Below are positions 15,632 to 23,323 of a DNA stretch of 47,565 bases, one piece after another. The stretch's first letter is position 1; each line of letters opens with the position of its first letter. The notes beneath the pieces are model-generated. The model searched no databases and had not been told where the DNA came from. It saw only the letters and a program-made list of their open reading frames with translations. A program made the translations under genes and the position numbers. This stretch comes from Streptomyces violaceoruber (GTDB taxonomy: Bacteria > Actinomycetota > Actinomycetes > Streptomycetales > Streptomycetaceae). Where the stretch lies: NCBI GenBank assembly GCA_000720805.1, contig JODI01000067.1:1-47565 (forward strand), read 5' to 3'.

Positions 15632-16792
15632 CGCTGCCGTACCGGGCGCGGCCTGCCCCGCTCAGCTCTCGGCCGAGCACTCGTGTCTCAGCCGACCAAC
15701 CGGGGCAGCCGCAGATTCAGCGGCCCCGTCACCGCGCGATGGTCGCCGGCCCCGTCAGCTCGGTTGAGCGAGACCACAGCCGGGCCACCTGTTGGGGATC
15801 GGTGGCGAGCTCGCGCACGCCGATGAATTCGTCGTCGTTGGTGGCCGGTTCGGCGATCTCACAGTCCTCGCAACAGACGCCACCCATGCCTTCCAGCTGC
15901 AGGGAAGTCGCCGCCCGGAATTGCGTCGCGGCACCTGGTCCGTGGCCAATTGGCGAAGGTCGGCCTGCTCTCCGGCGCGGCATCCATGCCATCGAGAGTC
16001 AGCCGACCACCAGGTGTGAGCCAGCCGATGAGACCGCTCGCTGGGCCTGGTCGTCTCCGGCGAAGAGGAACTTGGTGTTGTCCTTGGCCACGGACGGCAC
16101 TCACGAGTGGTCCGGGGACGAATTTCGGAACTTCGGCCTGCAGGGGTCCTGTTGGCTTCCGGTGAACATCACTGGGGCGTGCGTCGCTGACGTGCCCGGA
16201 TCGCCGGAGTGTCCTGTGGCATGGGCATGTTCTTTAGGACATGGCTCTCCATATGGCTGCTCCGTACACGTTCGTCCGGCTTGGATGGCCGGTGCCAGTT
16301 CACGGGGCCGCCGTACGTTGCGCTCGCCCCTCCGGTACACGGGAGGCAGCATGGGCAACCGTCAGGGCGCGGGTCGACCGCATTGGGCAGTTGTCCATGA
16401 TGCGCGCGGCCGTCAGCGACGAGCCACTGTCCCCTCCCGTGCGCGCAGCCCGCAGACGCGGCGAAGCCCCTCTACCCATGGACGGTTCCCGATCCGCGCC
16501 GATGCAGCCCTGGTCATGGCCCCGGCCACAACGAGTCGGCGCGGGAGAAAGAGACGGGGATCCGAGCGCGCTGGACTGCAGGTGCCTGATGACCGAAGGA
16601 AAGCGAACCCACTTCCCTCTGCCCTTCCGGAGACTTGCCATGGATGCACTCTTCGCCCCGTCCGATGCCGGCGGTACGGCTCACCCGGCCGTCGGCTCCA
16701 CCCGCCGCCCACCGGTGGTACACGGCGGTGGGACCGAGACCCCGGTACACCCTGACCGCGTCCGCGTCTCACCGCCTGCCGGGGAGGCTGAC
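15632..16792. other. Decayed region between DUF6243 and the AraC gene, no intact gene
   Basis: About 1.16 kb in which the open frames on both strands are short, lack ribosome-binding sites and do not resemble proteins, apart from the dehydrogenase remnant at 15729-15935. Codon phase and base use look less biased than in the flanks. A minus-strand stretch near 16010-16090 (VAKDNTKFLFAGDDQAQRA) might be another gene scrap. I read the region as debris at the edge of an acquired segment. Confidence 0.5.
15729..15935 (-). pseudogene. 3' remnant of a short-chain dehydrogenase/reductase gene
   Basis: The minus frame reads GAATQFRAATSLQLEGMGGV, then CCEDCEIAEP and LWSRSTELTG before the stop. This is the typical C-terminal end of retinol-dehydrogenase-like SDR oxidoreductases, where a GAAT(S)xxxAATSPxL segment and an EDC motif occur. 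Upstream of about 15935 the frame breaks and no Rossmann motif or start is found, so about 220 N-terminal residues are missing. It is judged non-functional. Confidence 0.6.
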
Positions 16793-17698
16793 GTGTCCGG
16801 ATGCCTTGTGGCAGGGTCTCCTCGGCCAACACGTCTCATGCGCTGTCCAGAGGGCAGATGGGACCTGGCCTTCGCCCGCCCGCATCCCTCGCTGCACCCT
16901 GGCGTGCTGAGCTACCGCGGATTCTGGTTCGCCCCTGGACGGGCGCGCCGACGTTTGGAGATCCCGTGCGGATTGGCGACGCTGATCCTTGGGTTCGGGC
17001 GGTCGCTGCGCATCTCACCGGTGGGGTCCGCAGGCCGGTGCCGCTCGGTCGTCTCCCTGCTGAGCCCACCCAACACCCACCCGGTGCTGGGCGAGCACGT
17101 CGGCGGGATACAGGGAGTGGAAGTGATGCTCGCCCCGTGGGCGGCTTTCGAACTGTTCGGTGTGGCCTTGGACGACCTGCCCGATACGGGCGGGGAACTC
17201 GCCGACATCATCGGGGTCCGTGCCGAGCACCTGGCGGAGGGCCTGGCACGGGCATCGGACTGGCCTGCGCGCTTCACCTTGGTCGATCAGTTCCTCTGGC
17301 GCTGCCGGGCAGCGGGCCGTACCGCCTCGGAGCGTGTGATCGCCGCCTTCCAGCGACTGGAGCGGTCCCGCGGCAGACTGGAGATCCACGCCCTGTCGGA
17401 CAGCCTGGGCTGCAGCCGTCGGCAACTTGAGCGCGGATGCGGAGAGCAACTCGGAGTGACCCCCAAGCGCTTGTCCCGGGTACTGCGCCTACAACACGCT
17501 GCCTTGCTGCTCGCGGACGGTCGCAGACTCGGTGAGCTCGCGACCGGCTGCGGGTTCTACGACCAGGCGCACCTGACGCGTGAGTTCACCGCGATGACGG
17601 GACGCTCCCCGCTGCGATTCCTCGCCGGACGCGAGGGATTGGACCATCACATCGATCGGGCAGCCGGCCGGATCACCAGCGTTCTGTTAGAAGGCTGA
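16793..17698 (+). CDS. AraC-family transcriptional regulator, probable regulator of the Cys-rich peptide cassette
   Basis: A 301-residue protein with a C-terminal double-HTH AraC domain (about residues 200-290: ALSDSLGCSRRQLERGCGEQ, then LGVTPKRLSRVLRLQHAALL and a second helix pair LATGCGFYDQAHLTREFTAM). The N-terminal ~170 residues form the ligand/cupin-like part seen in actinobacterial AraC proteins. The start chosen is GTG at 16793, because GGGGAGG lies 5 nt upstream; ATG at 16838 has none. The open frame extends further left to 16241 but looks non-coding. The gene ends 163 bp before the peptide precursor on the same strand, so it likely controls that cassette; this is inferred from position. 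Confidence 0.85.
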   Translation: MSGCLVAGSPRPTRLMRCPEGRWDLAFARPHPSLHPGVLSYRGFWFAPGRARRRLEIPCGLATLILGFGRSLRISPVGSAGRCRSVVSLLSPPNTHPVLGEHVGGIQGVEVMLAPWAAFELFGVALDDLPDTGGELADIIGVRAEHLAEGLARASDWPARFTLVDQFLWRCRAAGRTASERVIAAFQRLERSRGRLEIHALSDSLGCSRRQLERGCGEQLGVTPKRLSRVLRLQHAALLLADGRRLGELATGCGFYDQAHLTREFTAMTGRSPLRFLAGREGLDHHIDRAAGRITSVLLEG

Positions 17699-17764
17699 AT
17701 ATCGACTTGCGAGCCGAAAAGCGGTGCACCGGAGAGACATCGAAAGCTGCGCATGTCGAAAAAA

Positions 17765-17770
17765 TACAAT
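17765..17770 (+). promoter_or_regulatory. TACAAT, possible -10 element of the precursor promoter
   Basis: TACAAT sits in an A-rich stretch (AAAAAATACAAT), a rare composition in this window, about 92 bp before the precursor start. No good -35 is visible, which would fit an activator-dependent promoter (AraC). Confidence 0.35.
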
Positions 17771-17861
17771 GCCGCTTTCCTCCAATACGGACCGGGCGAC
17801 GGAATGGGACGGTGCATCCGCCGACGCAGGTCGGACGATTCACCACGAGAGGAGAGTGACC

Positions 17862-18071
17862 ATGATCCGGAAACTGGAATCCGTCGGGCAGGCGCTGCTC
17901 GAGCGCTTTGTGCCCAAGATTTCCGCTTCAGCCCAGGTCTCCCCGCAGCAGTGCTGGAACGCGTGCTGGCAGTGCAACAGGGCCAACGGGTACGGCAACG
18001 TGAACGAATGGTGCAGCTACAACGCTCCGTGCTGTGGCACTTACGGCGGCTACCTGAAGTGCTACTGCTGA
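17862..18071 (+). CDS. Cysteine-rich peptide precursor (candidate RiPP/bacteriocin precursor)
   Basis: A 69-residue peptide from ATG at 17862 with AGGAG (17850-17854) 7 nt upstream. The frame is open to the left, but no better start exists. Residues 1-24 look like a leader: MIRKLESVGQALLERFVPKI then SASA, an amphipathic helix plus VPK and an A-S-A signal-peptidase-like site, without a long hydrophobic core. Residues 25-69 form a core with eight Cys (31, 35, 38, 51, 57, 58, 67, 69), three Trp and many Tyr, Asn and Gly, ending LKCYC. Eight Cys allow four disulfides. The next genes encode MauE, thioredoxin, ABC exporter and S26 peptidase, so the product is probably oxidised, exported and trimmed. 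I do not recognise the family. Confidence 0.85.
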   Translation: MIRKLESVGQALLERFVPKISASAQVSPQQCWNACWQCNRANGYGNVNEWCSYNAPCCGTYGGYLKCYC

Positions 18072-18082
18072 TCCTGCTCTCG

Positions 18083-18107
18083 GGGCCCGGGGCGCAGCGC
18101 CGGGCCC
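18083..18107 (+). terminator. Hairpin between precursor and processing genes
   Basis: GGGCCCGG (18083-18090) pairs with CCGGGCCC (18100-18107) 12 nt after the precursor stop, followed by TTC. With an 87-bp gap to the first reading frame behind it, it could act as a partial terminator that keeps precursor mRNA in excess over the operon. Confidence 0.55.
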
Positions 18108-18193
18108 TTCGCCGCTCAGGGAAGTGAGGGTCACAGGCCCGCACTCCGTCGCGGCAGCGCGGCTGCGTACGAATTATCAAGCTGGGGGCCAGG

Positions 18194-18898
18194 ATGGAGC
18201 ACTACCTCTCGATATGGATCCGAAGCCTCGTCGGTCTTGTCTTCCTGGTGTCCTCGCTGAGCAAGATATCCGGACGCCGGGCCTTCGACGAGTTCGCTGC
18301 CGCTGTCGAGACACTGGCCCCGGTTCCCGGAGCACGTCGACTGCTCGCGCCAGTCGTGGTGGCTTTGGAATTCGGGGTGTGCGTCCTGCTGGCTCTGCCC
18401 GTGCCCGGGGTGTTTCGATACGGCGCCTGGCTCGCGACGAGCCTGCTGCTCTCCTTCGCGCTCGGCATAGCGCTCGCCGTGCGCCGGGGAACGAACACGG
18501 CTTGCCACTGCTTCGGCCGGTCCTCCGCCCCGGTCAGCAGCCGGCAAGCCCTCCGCAACCTGGCCCTGGCCATCCCCACCGGCAGCTCGGCACTGCTCGG
18601 CCCCGCTTACGGGAGCACCGCTGCCGGAACGGCTCTGACGACCGTGATCGGGCTGACGTGCGGGGCGCTCGTCATCACTCTCGACGACATCGTGGACCTG
18701 TTCCGCCCGGGTTCGTGGACCACTGGTGCGTCCTCCGTCACGTTCGCCGACATCCAAGAGGAGAAACGTCATGCCCCTCGTGGTAGCCGCCCTGGTTTTC
18801 GTCGGGGCGTTGTGCGCCCTCAATCTCGTGCTCAGCGTCGGAATGATCAAACGCCTGCGGGACCAGGCCGAGATCCTCAACCGCAACGGCAGGTCTAA
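18194..18898 (+). CDS. MauE/DoxX-like membrane protein with CHCFG redox motif
   Basis: A 234-residue protein from ATG 18194 with membrane segments near residues 8-25, 50-70, 76-96, and two more between 115 and 170. The motif CHCFG (C104, C106) is the CxCFG signature of the MauE family. In methylamine utilisation, MauE together with MauD (thioredoxin-like) is needed to make the disulfide-rich beta subunit. Here a membrane thioredoxin is the next gene, so disulfide formation in the 8-Cys peptide is the natural reading. The last ~42 residues (Arg-rich, RHAPRGSRPGFRRG onward) overlap the thioredoxin gene by 128 bp in another frame, unusual in an otherwise tight operon, and may come from loss of an earlier stop. 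Confidence 0.88.
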   Translation: MEHYLSIWIRSLVGLVFLVSSLSKISGRRAFDEFAAAVETLAPVPGARRLLAPVVVALEFGVCVLLALPVPGVFRYGAWLATSLLLSFALGIALAVRRGTNTACHCFGRSSAPVSSRQALRNLALAIPTGSSALLGPAYGSTAAGTALTTVIGLTCGALVITLDDIVDLFRPGSWTTGASSVTFADIQEEKRHAPRGSRPGFRRGVVRPQSRAQRRNDQTPAGPGRDPQPQRQV

Positions 18899-19325
18899 CC
18901 CTGCCGTCGCGGTCGCCATGGGCGACGAAATCGGGCAGTTCTCCGCACTTGCGGAAGACGCTGCCCCCGTGGACGACGAGAGCTTGCGGCACGGCGACAC
19001 CCTGGTGGCCTTCTTCTCTCCGACCTGCCGTCCCTGCCAGGAAAAGCTACCGAAGTTCGTCGACTTCGCCGCCTCATTCCCCGGCGGCCGGGACAAGGTG
19101 CTGACCACCGTCGTGGGCGAGCCCGAGGCGGCAGCCGAGATGATCGAACGACTGCGTCCGGTGGCCCGGGTGGTGCACGAAACCAGCAACGAGGACGCGG
19201 TGAGCTCGGCCTTCGCGGTCAAGGCGTTTCCCGTGGTGCTCGTCGTCTCGCCCAGCCCTGAGCATGGGCGCCCCATCGTCACCGCCGAGGAGATCGACGT
19301 CGACGTGCCGGTCCCGGCGCGGTGA
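18771..19325 (+). CDS. Membrane-anchored thioredoxin-like protein (MauD/TlpA type)
   Basis: A 184-residue protein from ATG 18771, with AGAGGAG 8 nt upstream. An N-terminal membrane anchor (about residues 3-26) is followed by a short linker and a thioredoxin domain. The domain has the active-site CRPC (C86, C89, in FFSPTCRPCQEKLP) and a cis-Pro region AFPVVLVVS. The domain would face outside the membrane and exchange disulfides with a secreted substrate. Paired with the MauE-like gene it mirrors the MauD/MauE pair of methylamine dehydrogenase maturation. It overlaps the MauE frame by 128 bp and the ABC gene by GTGA (19322-19325). Whether it oxidises or isomerises disulfides is not shown by the sequence. 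Confidence 0.9.
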   Translation: MPLVVAALVFVGALCALNLVLSVGMIKRLRDQAEILNRNGRSNPAVAVAMGDEIGQFSALAEDAAPVDDESLRHGDTLVAFFSPTCRPCQEKLPKFVDFAASFPGGRDKVLTTVVGEPEAAAEMIERLRPVARVVHETSNEDAVSSAFAVKAFPVVLVVSPSPEHGRPIVTAEEIDVDVPVPAR

Positions 19326-21247
19326 GCCCGCGCCGCCGACCTCCACGGGGCGGTTCCGGAACCGGACCGTCGGGCAGTTCCGGGAAAGGGGGCACACGCC
19401 AGGCGCGCCGACGGATCGGCGCCGCCATAGCCCTGTGTGCCGCCGCGGCGCCATGGGCCTCGACCGGATACGCCTTGATCACGCTGACGTCGGGGCTGGT
19501 ACCCGTACTGGTCGCGTGGATGACCAAGCTTCTGATCGACGGTCTCACGCGCGGTGCGGAGGTCAAAACGCTCCTTGTCCCCGCGCTGGGTTACGTCCTG
19601 GCGGCCATTTTGGTGGGCGTCGGCCCGCTGGGCGCCCGCTATCTCCGCGGAGTGGTGGACCGGAAGGTGGGGTTGCTGACACAGGATCGGCTCTTCACCG
19701 CCGTGGGCCGGCACCCGGGTCTGGGCCGCCTGGAAGAGCCGGTGTTCCTCGATCGTCTGCGGGTGGCCCAGGACGTGGGCAGGACGGTCGCGGGCCAGCT
19801 CGCCGACGGGGCACTGACGGCGGGCAAGTCCCTGTTGACCGTGGCGGGGTTCATGGTGTCGCTCGTGGCGCTCAGCCCGTTGATGGCCGTGATCGTTCTG
19901 GTCACGGGTGTGCCGTCGCTCGTGGCCCAGCTGGCCCTGTCACGGCACCAGGCCCGCGCCGTGTTCGAAATCGGAAGGATCGAGCGCAGGGAGGATTTCT
20001 ACTCGAGCCTGATCGCCTCACCCACTGCGGCGAAGGAAATCCGACTGTTCGGGATCGGCGACTTCCTGCGGCTGCGCCTGCTGGCCGAGCGCCGGGCGGC
20101 CAACGCGGTCACCCAGTCCGTGGACGCGCGCCAGACCAAAGTGCAGAGCGTACTGGAGCTGCTGTCCTCGCTCGTTTCCGGAGCCGGCCTGGTGTGGGCG
20201 GTGTTCGCGGCCCACGACGGGGCGCTGACCGTGGGCGGAGTGACGATGTTCGTGGCGGCGGTCGACGGTATGCAGGGCTCGCTCGGTAGCCTCCTGATCC
20301 AGCTGGCGGCCTCACAGCGGGCGCTGCTCATGTTCGACCACTACCTCGCGGTCGTCGAGGCCGAACCGGACCTTCCACTGGCCTCCGAGCCGGCTCCGCT
20401 GCCGCGGTTGCGGCACGGCATTGAGCTGCGGGACGTCTGGTTCCGCTACTCCACCGACCAGGACTGGGTGCTGCGCGGCCTGGACCTGTTCATCCCCTGC
20501 GGACAGGCGCTGGCCCTCGTGGGTCTGAACGGAGCGGGGAAGTCGACACTGGTGAAACTCCTGTGCCGATTCTACGATCCCACGCGCGGCAGGATCCTCT
20601 GGGACGGTGTCGACCTTCGCGAAGTCGATCCCGCGGAGCTGCGCGAACGAATCAGCACCGTCTTCCAGGACTTCCAGCATTACGACATGACCGCAGCCGA
20701 AAACATCGGCCTCGGCGACTTGCGGCTGGCGAACCGACCGGAGCGTATCCACGTCGCGGCAGTCAAAGCAGGGATGCACGAGAAACTCGCATCGCTGCCC
20801 CAGGGGTACGACACGATGCTTTCCCGTTCCTTCCATCGGGACAGTTCTTCCGCGGACAGCGGTGTGGGGACACTCCTGTCGGGTGGGCAGCACCAGCGGC
20901 TGGCCCTGGCGCGCGCCTTCATCCGGGAGGGGCGTGACCTCATGATCCTCGATGAACCGTCCGCAGGGCTTGACGCCGAATCGGAGCATGAGATCCATCT
21001 GTCGATCAGCCGTCACCGGGCCGGTAGTACCAGCCTGTTGATCTCGCACCGGCTCAATGCCGTGCGCGACGCGGACCGCATCGCGGTGCTGGGCGACGGG
21101 CGTGTGCTGGAAGCGGGCAACCATAGGGAACTGATGCAGGGCGGAGGCGAGTACGCGCGTCTGTTTGCCTTGCAGGCTGACGGGTATGTCGACGAGCCGA
21201 GCGGGTCGGGCCCGGCGGACCCGGTGCAAGCGGCGGCGGCAAGTTGA
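19322..21247 (+). CDS. ABC exporter, fused permease and ATPase, probable peptide exporter
   Basis: A 641-residue half-transporter. The N-terminal ~50 residues are Arg/Gly-rich; a membrane domain follows (about 55-340). The C-terminal ATPase has Walker A GLNGAGKST (K407), signature LSGGQHQRLALARA, Walker B LMILDEPSAGLD and the switch His in LLISHRLNA. No N-terminal C39 peptidase domain is present, so it would export without cutting; the adjoining S26 peptidase would supply that step. The GTG start overlaps the thioredoxin stop and the gene end overlaps the peptidase start (TTGA), so all are translated as one coupled chain. Export of the Cys-rich peptide is inferred from context; homodimer formation is expected from the half-transporter layout. 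Confidence 0.92.
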   Translation: MSPRRRPPRGGSGTGPSGSSGKGGTRQARRRIGAAIALCAAAAPWASTGYALITLTSGLVPVLVAWMTKLLIDGLTRGAEVKTLLVPALGYVLAAILVGVGPLGARYLRGVVDRKVGLLTQDRLFTAVGRHPGLGRLEEPVFLDRLRVAQDVGRTVAGQLADGALTAGKSLLTVAGFMVSLVALSPLMAVIVLVTGVPSLVAQLALSRHQARAVFEIGRIERREDFYSSLIASPTAAKEIRLFGIGDFLRLRLLAERRAANAVTQSVDARQTKVQSVLELLSSLVSGAGLVWAVFAAHDGALTVGGVTMFVAAVDGMQGSLGSLLIQLAASQRALLMFDHYLAVVEAEPDLPLASEPAPLPRLRHGIELRDVWFRYSTDQDWVLRGLDLFIPCGQALALVGLNGAGKSTLVKLLCRFYDPTRGRILWDGVDLREVDPAELRERISTVFQDFQHYDMTAAENIGLGDLRLANRPERIHVAAVKAGMHEKLASLPQGYDTMLSRSFHRDSSSADSGVGTLLSGGQHQRLALARAFIREGRDLMILDEPSAGLDAESEHEIHLSISRHRAGSTSLLISHRLNAVRDADRIAVLGDGRVLEAGNHRELMQGGGEYARLFALQADGYVDEPSGSGPADPVQAAAAS

Positions 21248-21693
21248 TCGCGGGCCGCACCGCCGTCGTCATCGCCGCGCTCGCCCGTCGGCTCGTGGCT
21301 GTCACCGTCGAAGGGCCGAGCATGGAACCGGCCTACCGGGACCGTGATCGCGTGCTGGTGACGCGGGGAACGAAGCCGGAGGTCGGCCAGGTGGTGGTCG
21401 TTGAATCCCCCTTCGGGACACGGGGCTGGCGTGAGCAGCCGCTCGCGGCAAAGGCCCCTGCGTCCCTGGTGACGGCGCGCCGCTGGATGATCAAGCGCGT
21501 GGCGGCCCTCCCCGGCGACGTGGTGCCGCGCAGCCGCGTCCCGGCGCTCGCCCATGCGCTTGATGAACACGTGCCCGAAGGAATGACCGTACTGCTCGGT
21601 GACAATTCTTCGGCGAGCTTCGACTCGCGGGAATTCGGCTTTTTCCCCCTTGAGCGAATACTCGGTGTGGTCAGAAACACTTATGGAGTCTGA
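21244..21693 (+). CDS. S26-family signal peptidase, probable leader peptidase of the Cys-rich peptide
   Basis: A 149-residue protein starting with TTG at 21244, overlapping the ABC stop by 4 nt. An N-terminal hydrophobic helix (about residues 7-22) is followed by the serine motif VEGPSMEP (S26) and the lysine box RWMIKRVAALPGD (K83), then GDNSSASFDSREFG, the type I signal-peptidase boxes. The protein is short compared with housekeeping SipW/LepB enzymes, as is common for dedicated peptidases in peptide clusters. The precursor carries A-S-A before its Cys core, a fitting site. The gene ends the cassette and is followed by a hairpin. Specificity for the peptide is inferred. Confidence 0.9.
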   Translation: MIAGRTAVVIAALARRLVAVTVEGPSMEPAYRDRDRVLVTRGTKPEVGQVVVVESPFGTRGWREQPLAAKAPASLVTARRWMIKRVAALPGDVVPRSRVPALAHALDEHVPEGMTVLLGDNSSASFDSREFGFFPLERILGVVRNTYGV

Positions 21694-21782
21694 AGAGCTG
21701 TCCACGTCTCGCGCAACCTGGACCGTCGTCGATTCCCTACTGGCGGTCAATCGGTGGGGAGCTCCGCCCCGGCTCCATGACC

Positions 21783-21825
21783 CCCGTGCACGGCAGCCCC
21801 GGTTTCATCCACTGCCGGGCACGGG
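21783..21825. terminator. Hairpin between convergent peptidase and lectin genes
   Basis: The arms 21783-21796 and 21812-21825 pair over 14 bp with one mismatch around a 15-nt loop, midway between the convergent genes. Confidence 0.6.
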
Positions 21826-21860
21826 TGTCAATCCCCTTGGTTCCGGGTGTCCTGTCGCTG

Positions 21861-22910
21861 TCAGGTCGACCAGACGACCCTTCCGTTGTTCACGATGGTC
21901 ACCTTGGCGTCGGCCCGGAGGACCAGCTGGGCGCCCTCGTTGCCCCAGGTCTGGGAGGCCCAGATCGGGCGGTCGTCGCCGTTGTGGATGACGAGGTTGC
22001 CGTCTGTCTGGAAGATCGCCCGGTGGTTCTGGCCGAAGGTCATGGACGCCCAGATCGGCTTGCCCTCCTCGTTGTAGACGACGAGGTTGCCGTCGGTCTG
22101 CATGACCATGCGTATGCGGTTGGTGGTCCAGGCCTGGTTGACCTCCAGGACGCTGGTCGCGGAGACGGTCTCGGTGCTCCAGTTTGGCTTCGGGGTCGCC
22201 TTGGGCTTGGGCTTGGGCTTGGGCTTCTTCGTGGGCGAGCTGCTCGCCTTGGGCTTCGGCGCGGACGTGGCGGGCTTGGGCGCGGGGGGCTGGGGTGCGA
22301 CGACCTTCGGGGCCTCGCTCTTCTTCGGCTTCTCCTTGGCCGGGGAGGCGCTGGGCTTCTGGGCCACGTAGTCGTCGACGGCGGCGGAGGAGTCCGGGTT
22401 CAGCACCGTGTCGGAGCCCTGCGCGGTCAGCCGCCCCTTGGCGCTGTCGCCGCGCTCCTCGTCGTCCGCGCCCCCGGCCAGCAGCAGCGGGACGGCGATC
22501 AGCACGGCGCCGACGATCGCGGCCCCCGCCAGCACCGGCTTGCGGGGGCGTCCGCCGTCGACGCCGGTGGCGGTCTTGACCCCCGGCGCCGCCGTCCCGA
22601 CGGCCGCGGCGACGCCGACGCCCTCCTCGGGCGCCTCGGTGGTCCTGCTGGTCTTGGCGGTCGTGGTGGTCTTGGCGGCAGCCGAGGCAGAGGACGAGGG
22701 TGGAGCAGTGGCGGTCTTCGCGGTCGGCGTGCTCGCGGACTCCGCCTCGGGCGCGGCGGTCGTCCCGGCCGGGGTGCTCGCGGCCTTGGCCTCGGGGGCG
22801 CCGGACGCGTCCGGGGACGGTGCGGAGGGTGTGGGCGAGGACCCGGCCTCCCGTACGCGGGGGGCGGCCGCTTCCGCGTTCGCGCCGGAGCTGGGGTGCT
22901 GGGGGGACAT
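21861..22910 (-). CDS. Membrane-anchored bulb-type (curculin-like) lectin protein at the T7SS locus
   Basis: A 349-residue protein from ATG 22910 with GAGGAGGAG upstream. A long Ala/Ser/Thr/Pro-rich N-terminal region (about 1-130, probably cytoplasmic) is followed by one membrane helix (about 135-155: KPVLAGAAIVGAVLIAVPLL). A Lys/Pro-rich stalk made of repeated KPKPKP comes next. The C-terminal bulb-lectin domain (about 245-349) has sugar-pocket motifs MQTDGNLVVYN and FQTDGNLVIHN (QxDxNxVxY type) plus a third, degenerate LRADAKVTIVN. The lectin would lie outside the cell and bind mannose-like glycans or wall polymer. It is the outermost gene of the T7SS region; a role in that system is inferred from position and from the parallel ricin-type gene. 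Confidence 0.85.
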   Translation of the reverse strand: MSPQHPSSGANAEAAAPRVREAGSSPTPSAPSPDASGAPEAKAASTPAGTTAAPEAESASTPTAKTATAPPSSSASAAAKTTTTAKTSRTTEAPEEGVGVAAAVGTAAPGVKTATGVDGGRPRKPVLAGAAIVGAVLIAVPLLLAGGADDEERGDSAKGRLTAQGSDTVLNPDSSAAVDDYVAQKPSASPAKEKPKKSEAPKVVAPQPPAPKPATSAPKPKASSSPTKKPKPKPKPKATPKPNWSTETVSATSVLEVNQAWTTNRIRMVMQTDGNLVVYNEEGKPIWASMTFGQNHRAIFQTDGNLVIHNGDDRPIWASQTWGNEGAQLVLRADAKVTIVNNGRVVWST

Positions 22911-23323
22911 GCGCTTACTCCTCCTCGGGGGCGAGCTTGTCGGTCGTGGGCAGGGCCCGCGCAGCGGGTGGGCCGGACGAACTCCGGCGAGCCGGGCGTG
23001 GGTTGGGCCAGTGCCGCGTCGAGGTGTGTACGGCGCCGGGGCCGACGGCGCACCCAACTTAGCCCGTCGTGAGGAGGGCGTCCGCTCGGCCTCCCCAACC
23101 GCCCCGTCCCTTTGTCCCTCCTCGCCTCACTGCTCCCGGAAAGTTCTCCGAACGGGCACTGAACGGGCACGCGGGCGCCCGATACGGATCTTCCCCGAAC
23201 GCCCACGGAGGGGGCGCGTGTGGCATCCTGTTGGCTCCCCGACTGAGCAGCAGTGTCGGCGCGTGTGTGCGCATGCCGTTCGGCGCCCCAAGAGTTCGTA
23301 CGGATCCAAGAGTTCAGGTGGAG
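22911..23323. promoter_or_regulatory. Divergent intergenic region, lectin / T7SS-associated genes
   Basis: About 410 bp between divergent starts. The only repeat noticed is GAACGGGCAC at 23150-23159 and again at 23161-23170, an 11-bp-period direct repeat that could be an operator. No other gene is supported. Confidence 0.3.

Noticed and set aside
16241..16792. N-terminal extension of the AraC frame back to 16241 (485 aa in total)
   Set aside because: The extension has no ribosome-binding site, no family-like sequence and irregular composition; GTG at 16793 has GGGGAGG at proper distance and gives a normal AraC length.
17724..17861. Longer precursor starting at 17724 or 17769 in frame with the Cys-rich peptide
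   Set aside because: Neither start has a ribosome-binding site and the added residues are polar and unlike a leader; ATG 17862 has AGGAG at 7 nt.
17862..18071. Lanthipeptide or lasso-peptide reading of the Cys-rich precursor
   Set aside because: The core has few Ser/Thr to pair with eight Cys, and no LanB/LanC/LanM/LanKC, cyclase or B-protein gene is nearby; only redox, export and peptidase genes follow.
17862..19325. Tryptophan tryptophylquinone-type cofactor from the three core Trp, by analogy with MauE/MauD context
   Set aside because: No MauG-like di-heme enzyme, flavin monooxygenase or radical-SAM gene is present; disulfide formation alone explains MauE plus thioredoxin.
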